From Cephalotus follicularis (taxonomy: Eukaryota > Streptophyta > Magnoliopsida > Oxalidales > Cephalotaceae), in NCBI GenBank assembly GCA_001972305.1, contig BDDD01000560.1, forward strand, positions 846,384-910,383: a stretch of DNA of 64,000 nt, in the 5' to 3' direction. Of the stretch, positions 48,640 to 60,167 are shown in pieces. The notes below the pieces were generated by a model. The model did no database searches, was not told where the DNA came from, and saw only the letters and a list, made by a program, of their open reading frames with translations. The position numbers and the translations under genes were made by a program. Position 1 is the stretch's first letter; each line of letters opens with the position of its first letter.

Positions 48640-49740
48640 GTCGACTACGCAATTGATCCAGTCGACTGTCAAAGCCCAGTAGTCGACTACACAACCCAAC
48701 AGCGGACTGGTTCTTGAGAACAGTCGACTGTCCTGGGTAGAAATTGCATACAATTGGTTGAATTGCTACTGTTTTGAATTGTTATTGATTTGTACATACT
48801 ACCACCACCTAGTATATACTATTCGATGTTATTTAACATCGCTACTACTGATGTTTCAACGAACTATGTGCCATACACACAATTATGGTTTAAACACCAT
48901 TTTCAAACGAAAACTAGTATTTACAATAAACTACTATTTTATCACCTACTGTTTGTTTCCAACTTGAAACCACTACTGTACTGATATCGTTTTCCTCATT
49001 GAGATGTACGATTACTGAAATGTTATATGTTTCTAAAGAAAACACTTTGATATTGCATATTATTCATATATGTAGTATTATTACTGAATGGCACTGATTA
49101 AATTGATTGTCTATGCTGACTGCCGTAGTCGAGTGATGGCAGAGGTCACTGACTACGGAGGTGACCCTGTGTACCAGGAGTTGGCCAGGGCATCCACCAT
49201 ACTGATCTGCATTGCAGACCATGTACTGTTATCTGCCCGCTAAATGCCGGCAGCACTGTTACCTTCTATCATCAGCAGAGTTGGGGTGATAGCTAGGTGG
49301 TTCGACGTAGGCTAGGGGTTAGCGACGTCTTGAGCCCAATACTGGTCGTCGGACAAACCACTGGACTGAATTGATTGTACCCTTGTGCGCTATGCTTGCA
49401 TATGGATTGTTTATGGCCACTTGGCATGATTGCTTATATATATTGGCTCATTTAAATGTTATTTTATAAACTGTCATACATATTGCATTTATATATTCCT
49501 TAGCATACTCTATCTTCCTACTTAGCCAAGTGAGGACAACGGCTAACCCCCCTACAGTTTCAGATTGAGTGAAGACTTGGAGTTGCGGCTGAAGATTGGA
49601 GAGCTTCTACTTTTGTCGCTTTAAGGTTGATATTTTCTTTTGATGTATTGTAATGTAATGAACGAATCATACCTCGTTTATGTTGTTTTCCTTATGTTAA
49701 GGATAATGTTGGACTTGTACCCGCACGTAGTATGGGATGC
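48640..49740 (+). repeat. Second LTR shared by B2 and B3, right part
   Basis: Begins with the duplicated GTCGA, continues the array (cores 20-21 bp apart to 48735) and matches B2's first LTR down to GTATGGGATGC. The last 151 bp of the LTR and the primer site are absent; the text continues directly as a gag leader. Confidence 0.9.
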
Positions 49741-51808
49741 ATTGAATTGTTTCCTAATGATTATGTCATTCCATATAGGAAACTGAATGGATCTACGAAG
49801 ATGAAGAAGAGGAAGGCGTAGAGCCAACGAAGGTGTCAACGCACTGCCGGTACCTGGAAATGACCCAGCAATGAATGAAGGAGTTAATGTTCCCCCAGTG
49901 TATGACGAGAGGAGTCACTTTGACCGCATGGCTGATCTCTTTCAACAGCAGATGCAAGCGAACGCGGCCAACATGGAACAGATTCGGCAAATGTACGAGG
50001 CTAACCGTACATATCAGCAAGCACCCAATGCTTGTCATGCTGGTGGTTTTGGCAGAGATCTGGAGCGGTTCATGAGATAGAATCCTCCAACTTTCAATGG
50101 TGAACTGAATGCTACTGTTGCCGAGTGACGGTTAAGAGACTTGGAGAAAATATTTGTTGTCCTGGAATGTACTGATGAGCATAAGCTTAATTTTGCTGTA
50201 TACCGCTTGTGGGGCAAAGCTACTGACTGGTGGGAAAGGATTGAAGCAAAATGGGAAGCCCGTGGACTTGACTGGACTTGGGACAGATTTCAGTCTGAGT
50301 TCCTTGAGGCTTATGTGCCGTAGATAGAGTGTGACCGATGGGAAACTAAACTGATGGAGTTACGCCAAGGAGACATGACGGTAGCGAGGCATACCCCTTA
50401 TCTTGTGGAGGGTGAGTCATGGATGATCCGGAGGTTCTTGAAAGGCCTTCGACAAGACATCAGGTCTAAATTGTTGATGTTGCAGCTGACCACTTTTGTT
50501 GATGTTGCTGAGAGAGCGATGATTCTGGAGGCTGACGCGAATGAGAGAAGGGCAGAACGGGCTCGTACTAATCAATCGAGGGTCGTACAGTCACAAGTGC
50601 AGGGAAGCAATAATCCTGCTAAGTCAACAAAGTCTGATAACTGAGGTCAAGGAGGTTCTCGACGCACACGGTCAAGGACTCCGAGCCTAAACAGTCAACC
50701 GAATATAGGTGGATGTACTTTTTACGGTCGTCAGAATCATGATGAGACCGAATGCTGGAAGAAGATGGGAAAGTGCTTGAGGTGTGGTTCACAAGATAAC
50801 ATGCTGAATAATGTCCCAATGATGAGGGATCAAGCATGCGGCCAACAAGGAAGTGCTGGTGCTAGTGGTAGTGTTGCGGCGGCTCAACCGCGGAGAGACA
50901 CCAGAAAGGGGATTGTGAAAGGTAGGGTCTACACCTTATCTAAAGATGATGTGCCAGAATCTACTACTGTTCTGGGAGGTACTATTTACATATCTGGCAT
51001 ATTAGCTCATGTATTGATTGATCCTGGTGTGACGCATTCATTCATTGCATCTGAATTTGGTCACAATTTGCATGGTATTACTTCTAGACTACCTTATGTA
51101 TTGGAGGTGAGTACTCCTGCGGGTACTTGTCTTCTATCTGATACTGTTATGAACGACTGTGAGATCGTGGTAGCTGGAATTGAATTATCTGCTGACCTGA
51201 TAGTGTTACCTATTCGGGATTTTGATGTAATCTTGGGGATGGACTGGCTGTATGCTCATCATGCTTGTGTTGACTGCTACAACAAGATGATGACATTTTA
51301 TCTGCACGATGGGACTGAGTGCAAATTTATCAGGGAGAAGAATGTTACTGCTCCGGTCATTTCCTATACTCGAGCACAGAAATATCTCAAGCAAGGATGT
51401 GAAGGCTATTTGGCGTATGTGATTGATCATACGAAAGGTACGCCTAGTATTGAACAAGTGCCTGTTGTATGTGATTTTCCTGATGTATTTCCAGATGAAC
51501 TCACTTCATTTTCACTGGAGAGGGATATAGAGTTCAGTATTGAGTTGTTGCCTGGAACTGCTCCTATATCCAGAGCACCGTACCGAATGGCTCCTGCCGA
51601 ACTGAAGGAGTTGAAAGTTCAATTACAGGATTATCTTGACAAGGGCTTTATCAGACCGAGTGTATCACCGTGGGGAGCACCGGTTCTGTTTGTAAAGAAG
51701 AAGGATGGATCGATGCGGCTATGCATCGACTACAGGCTGTTAAATCAGGTGACGGTGAAGAACAAGTATCCTCTGCTACATATTGAGGAGTTGTTCGACC
51801 AACTTCAA
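49741..51808 (+). mobile_element. Element B3: truncated Tekay-like gypsy interior
   Basis: The leader and gag start follow the shared LTR, and the copy is cut at 51808 within reverse transcriptase, where minus-strand copia E sequence resumes. The junction shows no LTR end, so it reflects a deletion or illegitimate join. Confidence 0.88.
49787..51808 (+). pseudogene. gag-pol: B3 gag-protease-RT remnant
   Basis: The start at 49787 lies 8 bp after the acceptor-like TATAG (49778). One frame continues through stops at 50078, 50126, 50321 and 50642. The gag core has a small in-frame deletion near 50393 (about nine residues found in B1 are missing). Both zinc knuckles are damaged: [14 protein letters not shown] lost its second cysteine, and [14 protein letters not shown] lost its histidine and last cysteine. 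The retropepsin motif is DPGVTHSFI, with alanine changed to valine beside the catalytic aspartate. Reverse transcriptase begins ([20 protein letters not shown]) and ends at LFDQLQ, before the catalytic FLDD. It is dead, but its frame is kept. Confidence 0.9.
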
Positions 51809-52263
51809 GTATCCAATGAAGTTGATTGAATTATCTAAAACATTTACTACAATGCAAAGTGTCTTTTCGAAAGTAACTCTATAACCTTTATCACACAATT
51901 GACTTATGCTAAGAATGTTATATTTGAGTCCTTTAACAAACAAGACATTATCAATAGAGGTTGAAGAATTTTTACCTATGGTTCCAACTCCTTCAATCTT
52001 CCCTTTTGCATAGTCTCCGAAAGTTACAAGTCCTCCATGTTTTAGCTTTAGGGTAATGAATTGATTCTTGTTACCCGTCATATGTTTGGAGCAGCCACTA
52101 TCCATTTACCATTGATTGGTTTTGGCATTCAAGTGCTCCTACAATGAATCAAAATCATGTTGATGCTTTTGGTACCCAAACAACCTTGGGTCCTTTTAGG
52201 TTAGTTGTAAAAGTTCCTTTTGGAACCCAAATTCTTTTAACATTAACATTATAACATCTGTGT
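51809..52263 (-). pseudogene. pol: Copia element E: gag end, protease and pre-integrase fragment
   Basis: Minus strand from 52263: the end of gag (KRIWVPKGTF, then GPKVVWVPKAS and a stop near 52129), the same end as in element D. Next comes the copia protease motif DSGCSKHMTGNK (about 52105), the FGD strand and a pre-integrase block, LSISQLCDKGYRV. The fragment ends in the middle of that block at 51809, against B3. It fills the gap between E's gag (61461-62449) and its RT (26172 onward); the integrase core is not found and was probably lost in the deletion. Confidence 0.88.
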
Positions 52264-53458
52264 TGTTGACATTTTAGTCTCAATCCTAGTTTTGATAATA
52301 ACATATTTGCTTTTAACAAGTTTATTTTATGTGCAAGATACTTGATATATCACAAAAGGCAAAAAGACAGTTTTACATAAAAGACATTGATGCTATTGAA
52401 GGAAGACATCGACGCCTTTAAAGAACCAGGAGTTACAGGTGGTTAATCATAAAAGACATCGATCTGTTTCTCCAAAGACATCAACGTCCTTAGCACCTAA
52501 AGTTACAGGTTTTTTTTCACTAAAGACATCGATCCCTTTCAGAGAATACATCGACGTCATTAGCTCATAAAGTTACAGGCAAATTTCATTCAAAGGCATC
52601 GATCTATTTCAGAGAAGACATCGACTGTTTAACTCAAAGACGTCGATCCCTTCACAAAGACATCGATGTGTTTATGCCAAAAAGTTACAGGTCGTTTTTG
52701 AAGAAAAGCATCGATCCGATTCTATGAAGATATCGATGTCCAATGAAAAGACATCAATCCCTTTACAAAGACATCGATGTGTTTCTCATAACTTTTATGT
52801 TTCCAGAAAGGACATCGATGCCCACTAAAGACATCGATGTGTTGCTCATATCTTCAAAGCCTGGCGACAACTCAAGAAAAGACATCGCGCCATTTATAGA
52901 CATCGACGTCTTTCAACAAAAATTACGCCCTGGATGCTCGCAACGGCCAGTTAACTGGTAAAGACATTGATGCTTATCAAAGACATCGACGGCTTTGCTC
53001 CAACAGCTACATAACAGAGTTTACAGCAAATCATCAGTTTTTCAAATCTAAATCTCCATGATTCAAGCAATGGATACATGGATTGTTTGGCTATATAAAG
53101 GAGGGTCCAAGGCTTCAGAAATTACCAAGAAACAAAGAACTCAAGCAATTAAGCAAAGTTACAAAGTTCAAAGTGCTCTTAGCTTCTGTAATTCTCTCTT
53201 GTTCTTTTTTGTAAGCCAAACCTAGTGACCTATTACATTGTAAACACCTTACAAATACTTGTAAAAGAGGAGAGTGAATCCTCTAAAGGTCTTGAGGTCA
53301 AGGTCTAGTGATTGAGGTCAATCACAAAACTTTGAGGTGTAACAAATTGCTTCCTTAATCAATTCGAGCTAGTCGAAACTCAAGGAGCTCCCTTGGGAAA
53401 AGTGGACGTAGGCAAGAGTTAGCCGAACTATTCTAAAAACAGAGAATCTTTCTATCCC
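52264..53458 (+). repeat. 5' LTR of D, truncated at its 3' end
   Basis: Aligns to 60168-61390. TATA box CTATATAAAG at 53091-53100. An ACATCGA array (52383-52990) fills U3 upstream of it. After TCTTTCTATCCCC the text switches to gag coding sequence. Confidence 0.9.
52383..52990 (+). repeat. GACATCGAT/GACATCGACG array, 5' LTR of D
   Basis: Cores come in pairs 22 bp apart: 52383/52405, 52455/52477, 52525/52547, 52595/52617, then 52639 and 52659. Pairs repeat about every 70 bp with a conserved AAAGTTACAGG spacer, so there is a higher-order repeat. Confidence 0.9.
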
Positions 53459-53467
53459 CTAAACATG

Positions 53468-54846
53468 TAATAATATGTGCCTTGAATTCGAATGAATTCA
53501 ATAGAGTTTCCTCATGTGCTACCGCAAAGGAGATGTGGGATAGACTTTAGGTGACTTATGAGGGAACAAATCAGGTAAAAGATGCTAAAATAAATATGCT
53601 AGTTAGAGAATATGAAATGTTCTCAATGAAAGAAAATAAAAATATTTCTAGTATGTTTGTTCGCTTTACAAATATTATAAACTCACTGCAATCTTTAAAT
53701 AAGTGCTACACTAACAATGAGATGGTAAGAAAGATACTCAGGTGTCTACCAAAGAGTTTGATGCCTAAAGTCACTGCCATAGAGGAAGCAAAAGACCTTG
53801 ACACATTACCACTTGAAGAGCTTCTTGGATCACTCATGACACACGAAATGACGATCAAAAATCATGAAGATGATGAAGAACATGACAAGAAGAAAAAGAA
53901 AGTCATAGCTTTCAAATCCTCTACAGTAGATTCAAGCGAAGAAGAGAGTGATGATGAGATTGCCTTAATAACAAGGAGATTCAAAAGGTTGTTAGCAAAG
54001 AAGAAGTTTGGCAGTAAAAACCTCAAGAAGTCAACTCCTTCAAAATCTGAGACAAAGAAAGAAGAGATCATATGCTTTGAATGCAACAAACCCGGACACT
54101 ACAAAAGTGAATGTCCGAGATTAAAGAAAGCCAAGGAAATAATCAAAAAGAAGAGAGCAATGCTAGCTACATGGTCAGACAGTGATGAATCCAGCTCCGA
54201 AGAAGAGGAGAACCAAGAAGTAGCACAATTGGCGTTGATGGAAGTCAATGATCTCGATGAAGACGAAGATGAGAACGAGGTAAGTGAACTTCTTGAATTA
54301 CTTGAACAGTTTAGTCTAGAAAATGCATCACTCAAAAAGACAATAAAAGTTGTCAATAAAGAGAATGTTAGTCTAAAACATGAGATAGAATGTTTATCTA
54401 ACAAGTCTTTAGATGATCAGATTATATCTCTTGAAAAAGAAAATGAAACACTTAAATTAGAAGTTGATGCTCTTAAGAAAACTTTTTCAAAGTTTTCAAA
54501 CAGTAGTGAAAAACTTGACAACCTTTTAGGTCTTCAAAGATGTGTTTTCAATAAGGCTGGCCTAGGTTATAATGAGATGAACATTGTTAAACACTTTCAA
54601 AAATATCTTGAAAAGAAAGATATTAAAAAGACCCCATCTAGCATAACATGTAACTATTACAATAAAAATGGTCACACTACACACAACTATTATCATAGAA
54701 AAAATGACATATACAAGAGGAATAAACAAAACATGTTCTATAGAAATCAAATGTTTAAGATAAGAACTATATGGGTTCCAAAAGGAACATTTATCACTAA
54801 CCCCCCTGGACCCAAAGCAACTTGGGTACCAAAGTCTTCAACTTAA
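53468..54846 (+). pseudogene. gag: Gag of element D, N-terminus missing
   Basis: The frame opens within the UBN2-type capsid domain (SSCATAKEMWDRL), has a stop at about 53545, then runs 431 codons. A conserved VREYEMFSMKENKNISSMF / LRCLPKSLMPKVTAIEEAKDL block is followed by LPLEELLGSLMTHE. An acidic region precedes a good zinc knuckle, CFECNKPGHYKSEC, about residue 175. A long coiled-coil-like stretch follows (residues 240-310), then a second, damaged knuckle (CNYYNKNGHTTHNY, one cysteine to tyrosine) and the IWVPKGTF end. It is the usual layout for SIRE-like gag. Confidence 0.88.
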
Positions 54847-54864
54847 ACTCATTTGTTTTGTAGA

Positions 54865-57800
54865 TGTGCCTAAAGACATCATCAAAAAGGAATCGTTGGT
54901 ACCTTGATAGTGGATGTTCCAAACATATGACGGGAAACAAAAGTTTTTTTGTAACCTGGGAACCAAAAGACATAGGAAACGTAACCTTTGGAGATAACGC
55001 AAAAAGACAAATCATTGGAACCGGATCCATAGGTAACTAAACTATTACTATAACTAATGTATTACATGTTAAATGACTCAAACACAATCTCTTGAGCATA
55101 AGTCAATTGTGTGACAAGAATTGTAGAGTTATTTTCAAAAATCTATCATGTAGAGTCATTGACAAATGCAATAATACCACTAAGTTTATAGGACAAAGAG
55201 AAGGGAATGTTTATGTAATAGACATAGATGATCTTCAAAACCAAAACGTTAAATGCCTAGTTTCTTTAAACGAAGACAGTTGAATGTGGCATAGAAGGCT
55301 TGGACATGTTAGTATGAGAACAATTTTAAAGATTTTAACACATGACTTAGTTAAAGGTCTTCCTAAATTAAATTTTCAAAAAGATTAGATTTGTGACGCT
55401 TGTCAACAAGGAAAACAAACTAGAACAAGTTTTAAATCTATTAACATTGTCTCAACTACTAGGCCACTCGAACTACTTCATATGGATCTTTTTGGACCTA
55501 TAAACATAAGAAGCTTAGGTGGTAAGTCTTATGCTTATGTTAGTGTTGATGACTACACTAGGTACACATGGGTTTTCTTTTTAGCGCATAAAAGTGAAGT
55601 CTTTACATTCTTTACAAATTTTTGTAAACAAGTTAAAAAATAAAAAGGATTTCCTATTTTGAAAGTAAGAAGCGATCATGGTAAAGAGTTCGAAAATCAC
55701 TTTTTTGATAACTTTTGCATAGAAAATGGTTTTAAACATGAATTTTCAACTCCTAGAACTCCTCAACAAAATGGTGTTGTTGAGAGAAGAAATAGAACCT
55801 TAGAAGAAAAGACTAGAACGATGCTTTACAAAAATAACCTTCCAAAATATTTTTGGACCGAAGCCACAAACACTGCATGTTACATTTTAAATAGAACATC
55901 AATAAGGCCAATTCTCAAAAAGACTCCATACGAGTTATGGAGAGAGAGAAAGCCTAACATCAGTCACTTCCGTGCCTTCGGATACAAGTGCTTCATCCAC
56001 AACAACGGAAAGGATCAACTTGGTAAGTTCGACTCAAAAGCGGATGAAGGTATATTTCTTGGATACTCTTTTACTAGTAGAGCTTATAGATGTTTTAATA
56101 AACAAACTTTGCTAGTCGAAGAGTCTATGCATATTGTCTTTGATGAGTCAATTGATGTAAGTACATGTATGCAAGATAGCATAGAATTTCATGAACCTTC
56201 TAAGAACATAGATGTAGAATCTAAGAAGAGCTACCAACAAAATCTTGTAGATAAGACCTATAAAGTAGTTAAAGATCACCCTCATGAATCCATAATTGGT
56301 AATATTCAACATGGTGTTATGACTAGGTCTAATGCTAATACTTGTAACTATGTTGCTTTTCTTTCTCACTTTGAGCCTAAGAACTTTGTAGAAGCTTAAA
56401 AAGATGAAAACTGGATAGTAGCTATGCAAGAGGAGTTAAACCAGTTTGAACGTAATAAGGTTTGGTTTCTAGTGCCTAGACCTAAGGATCATTCCATGAT
56501 AGGAACTAAATGGATATTTAGAAATAAGTTGGATAATCAAGGAGTAATAGTTAGAAATAAAGCTAGACTAGTTGCTCAAGGTTATTCACAAGAAGAAGGT
56601 ATAGATTATGATGAAACGTATGCACATGTTGCTAGATTACAATCTATACGTTTGTTACTTGTATTTTCTTGTTTTAAAGATTTGAAATTATATCAAATGG
56701 ATGTAAAAAGTGCCTTTTTGAATGGTTTTATAAAAGAATAAGTATATATGGAACAACCTCAAGGTTTTGAGGATCCTTACTTTCCAAACCATATTTTTAA
56801 ACTCAACAAGGCTTTGTATGGTCTTAAACAAGCTCCTCGAGCTTGGTATGATAGGTTAACTAATTTTTTGGTTGAAAATGATTTTAAACGTGGAAATGTT
56901 GATATAACACTTTTTACAAAATCAAAAGAAAATGATTTACTAGTAGTACAAATGTATGTTGATGATATTATTTTCGGATCAACCAACGAATCTTTGTGCA
57001 AGGAGTTTTCTAACATAATGAAGTCAGAGTTTGAAATGAGCATGATGGGAGAACTCAACTTCTTCCTTGGGCTTCAAGTTAAGCAAACCAAAGAGGGAAT
57101 CTTCATCAACCAAGCTAAGTACATAAAGGAAATACTCAAAAGGTTTGGAATGGAGAACTCAAAAACAAGACTCCTATAAGCACTTCTACGAAGCTTGACA
57201 AGGACGAACAATGTAAAAATGTTGATCAAAAGCTTTATAGAAGTATGATAGGTTCTCTATTACATTTCACTACTAGTAGACCTGATATTTTGTTTAGTGT
57301 TTATTTTTATGCATGTTTTCAATCAAACCCTAAAGAATCACACTTGTTTGCGGTTAAACGTATTCTGAAATACCTTGCATATACACCTACTCTAGGTTTA
57401 TGGTATTCTCGAGACTCTAGTCTTGACCTACATTCATACTCAGATGCTGACTTTGGTGGTTATAAGGTTGATCGCAAGAGCACTAGTGGCTCATGCCAAT
57501 ACCTAGGGAGTATGCTTGTATCGTGGTTTAGTAAAAAGAAAAATTATGTTGCTCTTTCTACCACCGAGGAAGAATATATTGCTGTAGGTAGTTGTTGTGC
57601 ACAGATTTTATGGCAAAAACAACAGTTGATAGATTATGGTGTTTTTGGGAAACATGTACCTATAAAATGTGATACTACAAGTAGTATTTGTCTTGCTAAA
57701 ACCCTGTTCATCAGTCAAAGACAAAACTCAATGACATTAGGTATCACTTTTTAAGAGAACATGTTGAAAATGGAGATATTGAGTTAGAATATGTGTCTAC

Positions 57801-57894
57801 GGATAAACAAATAGCTAACATTTTTACCAAACCTTTAGATGAAAATACCTTTTCTAAGTTTAGAAGAGAATTAGGTTTATGTGAGTTTGAATGA
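54865..57894 (+). pseudogene. pol: Pol of element D: protease, integrase, RT and RNase H with stops and late frameshifts
   Basis: One frame from the protease (DSGCSKHMTGNK at 54906) through a pre-integrase domain (WHRRLGHVSMRTI), integrase with MDLFGP, VRSDHGKEF and the block TPQQNGVVERRNRTLEE, and a C-terminal FGYKCFIHNNGKDQLGKF block. Reverse transcriptase follows (IGTKWIFRNK, YQMDVKSAFLNGFI, active site MYVDDIIFGS). Stops lie at about 55038, 55071, 55281, 55388, 55640, 56397 and 56739. The frame shifts near 57175 into RNase H ([21 protein letters not shown]) and again near 57705 before the end IFTKPLDENTF. All catalytic motifs are still visible. Confidence 0.9.
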
Positions 57895-57989
57895 ATGTTT
57901 ATTTGTTTTCAATTGAATGTGTGTTTGATTGTTTGTTTGTTTGAATTTGATTGTTTTTTGAATGTTTTTCTGTTTGTTGTTCTGTTTTT

Positions 57990-58256
57990 GTCAAAACACA
58001 TCGACTTCTTTTCAATCACTTTGATGCAGTTTTTACAAAACACGTCGACCTCTTTGTAAAACGTCGATGTTCTTTAGTTCTTACAAAACACGTCGATCTC
58101 ATTAAAAATATTTCGATGTTTTTCAAAACGCATCGCTTTCTCTTATTCCACATCGATGCTTTTCATTAAGTTTTTTAAAGAATACGTCGACGCTTTTTAA
58201 ATCACATCGACGTCTTTCTATCAGTCATCGACTTACTTATAAAAACACATCGACCA
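57990..58256 (+). repeat. TCGA core array between pol and the 3' ORF of D
   Basis: ACGTCGAC / ACATCGATG cores have TCGA (or a variant) at 58001, 58021, 58045, 58064, 58093, 58113, 58133, 58153, 58187, 58207, 58228 and 58250. Most gaps are 19-22 bp. It lies outside the LTR in the internal region. Confidence 0.9.
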
Positions 58257-58447
58257 CTTTTATATCTCACCTTTACACTTCTAGGACGATTTCTTTGCAA
58301 TTTTTTTTCTTCTAAAAAATCTTTCCAGTCTTTAAAATACATACTCTACTCCTTCTTCTTAGGTCATCTAAGTTCAGTGTCTGTCCTTCAATCTCTGTTT
58401 CTTCCAGTTTTAATATTTTGTGTTGTGTACTCCAACTATTCGATAAA

Positions 58448-59783
58448 ATGACTAAGACAAAACATGTTGGTAAAAAGAGGGTTGCTAGCTCTTCCAAGCA
58501 AGAGAAACGTCCTTCAAAACGGAAGCTTAATATTCGGGAACCTTCTACTGATCTTGCTTTTGAATCGGATTCCGATTCCGAGGAAATCGTTCCCCTCCGA
58601 AGTGTTATTTTTGTTGATAAAAGGGTAATGGGAGGTAGGAACATAGACTTATCTTTTTGTTGAAATAAATTTTCTTTCGTTTCTTGGCTTGACACTTTGC
58701 ATCTTCTACCTCTTGTGCAAATCCAAGATTTGTTTTATGTTACGCTTGTCAAATAGTTTTATATGAATTTACGTATTGTTTCAAGTCCACTTGAAGAATT
58801 CGCCCTGTCTTCCACCATTAAACGCCAAATAATCTTCCTAGATGCTAGGATTCTTGCCTCGATCCTTCATATTCCTCACATTGTATTTTTTCGAATACAT
58901 GAAGTGGCCGGAAGTTGAGGGATTCCACCCAAATGACATTTTGTCAATCCTTTACCCAAATGATCCAAATATTCATCCTAATATGGCTCTTTGTACAAAT
59001 AGACTATCTGTCGATCATCGTCTCTTACACCATCTTATTGTTCACCAGCTACTTCCTACCGGTGGTGGATATGCAAAACTCACTCGGATGCAAGCATTTT
59101 TAATGTGGTGCATCATTTCCAAAATTGAATTTTGCTATCCATTGCTTATGCTCCATACTATGGTCCGTGCTTTTACCCAAAAGAAATATGTCCTTCCTTT
59201 TGGTTGCATTTTAACCAAAATCTTCCTTTACCATGAAGTTTGTCTTGAGGGGGAGATTGGAACAAAATTGAAAAAGGAAGACACCTACAACAAAAGCACT
59301 CTGAATCGAATGGGTTGGAAGAAGCAGGAAGAGAATTGGACTTACTGTCCAAAAAGCGATCAAAGTCAGAGAATCAACCAAGAGGAGCAAGACGAAATAC
59401 CTCCGTGGGAAGTTCAAGAAACTGGTCAAGAAGCTGCTCCTTCTCGTCCTCCTTCTCAAACTCGTGGTTTCACTTCTACCTCTGAGTATGATTGACTAGT
59501 TGAGTTTATGAGTTATTGCTTTGATGCTCTAAATGTCCGATTCGATTCAATGGAAGCGTCAATCGATGGCAAGTTTAATTCTCTTAACTCTCAACTTGAT
59601 CTCTTGGAGAAAGATCACAAGAAAATTCGCACTGATTTTGAGATGATTGAAGACATGATATACTATGATCTACATGTCACCAAGAGACGTCTCAGACGTC
59701 TAGATTGAAAGCTTGCCGAATCAAAAATGATTGACAACTGCGAAGACACTTCTGGAGATGAATCTGCTCATTCTGAATCTTGA
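58448..59783 (+). pseudogene. SIRE-type extra 3' ORF (env-like position) of element D
   Basis: The start at 58448 (MTKTKHVGKKRVASSSKQ) gives a basic, serine-rich N-terminus. The frame passes stops at about 58661 and 58754 (LHLLPLVQIQDLFY, then FYMNLRIVSSPLEEFALSS, ILASILHIPH) and shifts near 58890 to the frame with MKWPEVEGFHP. There a block HRLLHHLIVHQLLPTGGGY, LTRMQAFLMWCII, LPFGCILTKIF and GTKLKKEDTYNKSTL matches the plant SIRE extra-ORF domain as I know it from the family. A stop at 59493 is followed in frame by a coiled-coil-like tail (58-90 residues) to 59783. No signal peptide or membrane anchor is convincing, so 'envelope' describes its position and not a shown function. Confidence 0.72.
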
Positions 59784-60153
59784 TTGTGTTTATGTTATGT
59801 AATTTGAACAATTTATGATTTGTAATGGTGTGTACTTTGAACAAGTGTGTGTATTGTTTTTATGAAAACGAATGTTTATGTTTGCTATAATTCTAATATT
59901 CTTGTTATTATGATGCTTTGAATCTTGATGTTATATTGTTCTTATGATGTAATGTGTCACATCCCTCTATTCTTAAGGGGGAGCTTACTTTTGCCTTTTT
60001 CTTTTTTATGCTATCCAGAAAAGGGGGAGATAGCTTTAAAAATGAAAATTTTGCAAGATTTAGTGAGTTTTCTTATTTGCAGTTTTTTTTTTCTTATTTG
60101 TTACTACTTATCATTCTTTTTTATTCTTTTATGCGCAAATTTTTGTCATCATC

Positions 60154-60167
60154 AAAAAGGGGGAGAT
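60154..60167 (+). promoter_or_regulatory. Polypurine tract of element D
   Basis: AAAAAGGGGGAGAT directly precedes the 3' LTR start at 60168. Confidence 0.9.

Larger units (their letters stand above)
31792..49740 (+). mobile_element. Element B2: Tekay-like gypsy, internally deleted, its second LTR interrupted by F
   Basis: 5' LTR 31792-34356, primer site, a shrunken gag-pol interior, a second LTR beginning at 37221 that is split by element F and ends truncated at 49740. The two LTRs are nearly identical by eye. The second LTR runs straight into the gag leader of another copy (B3), giving LTR-interior-LTR-interior, the expected product of recombination between adjacent or related elements. The left flank is A-rich and the right end is lost, so no duplication can be shown. 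Confidence 0.85.

Noticed and set aside
58448..59783. Calling the D 3' ORF a true envelope glycoprotein
   Set aside because: No convincing signal peptide, membrane anchor or cleavage site is visible; position alone is not enough.
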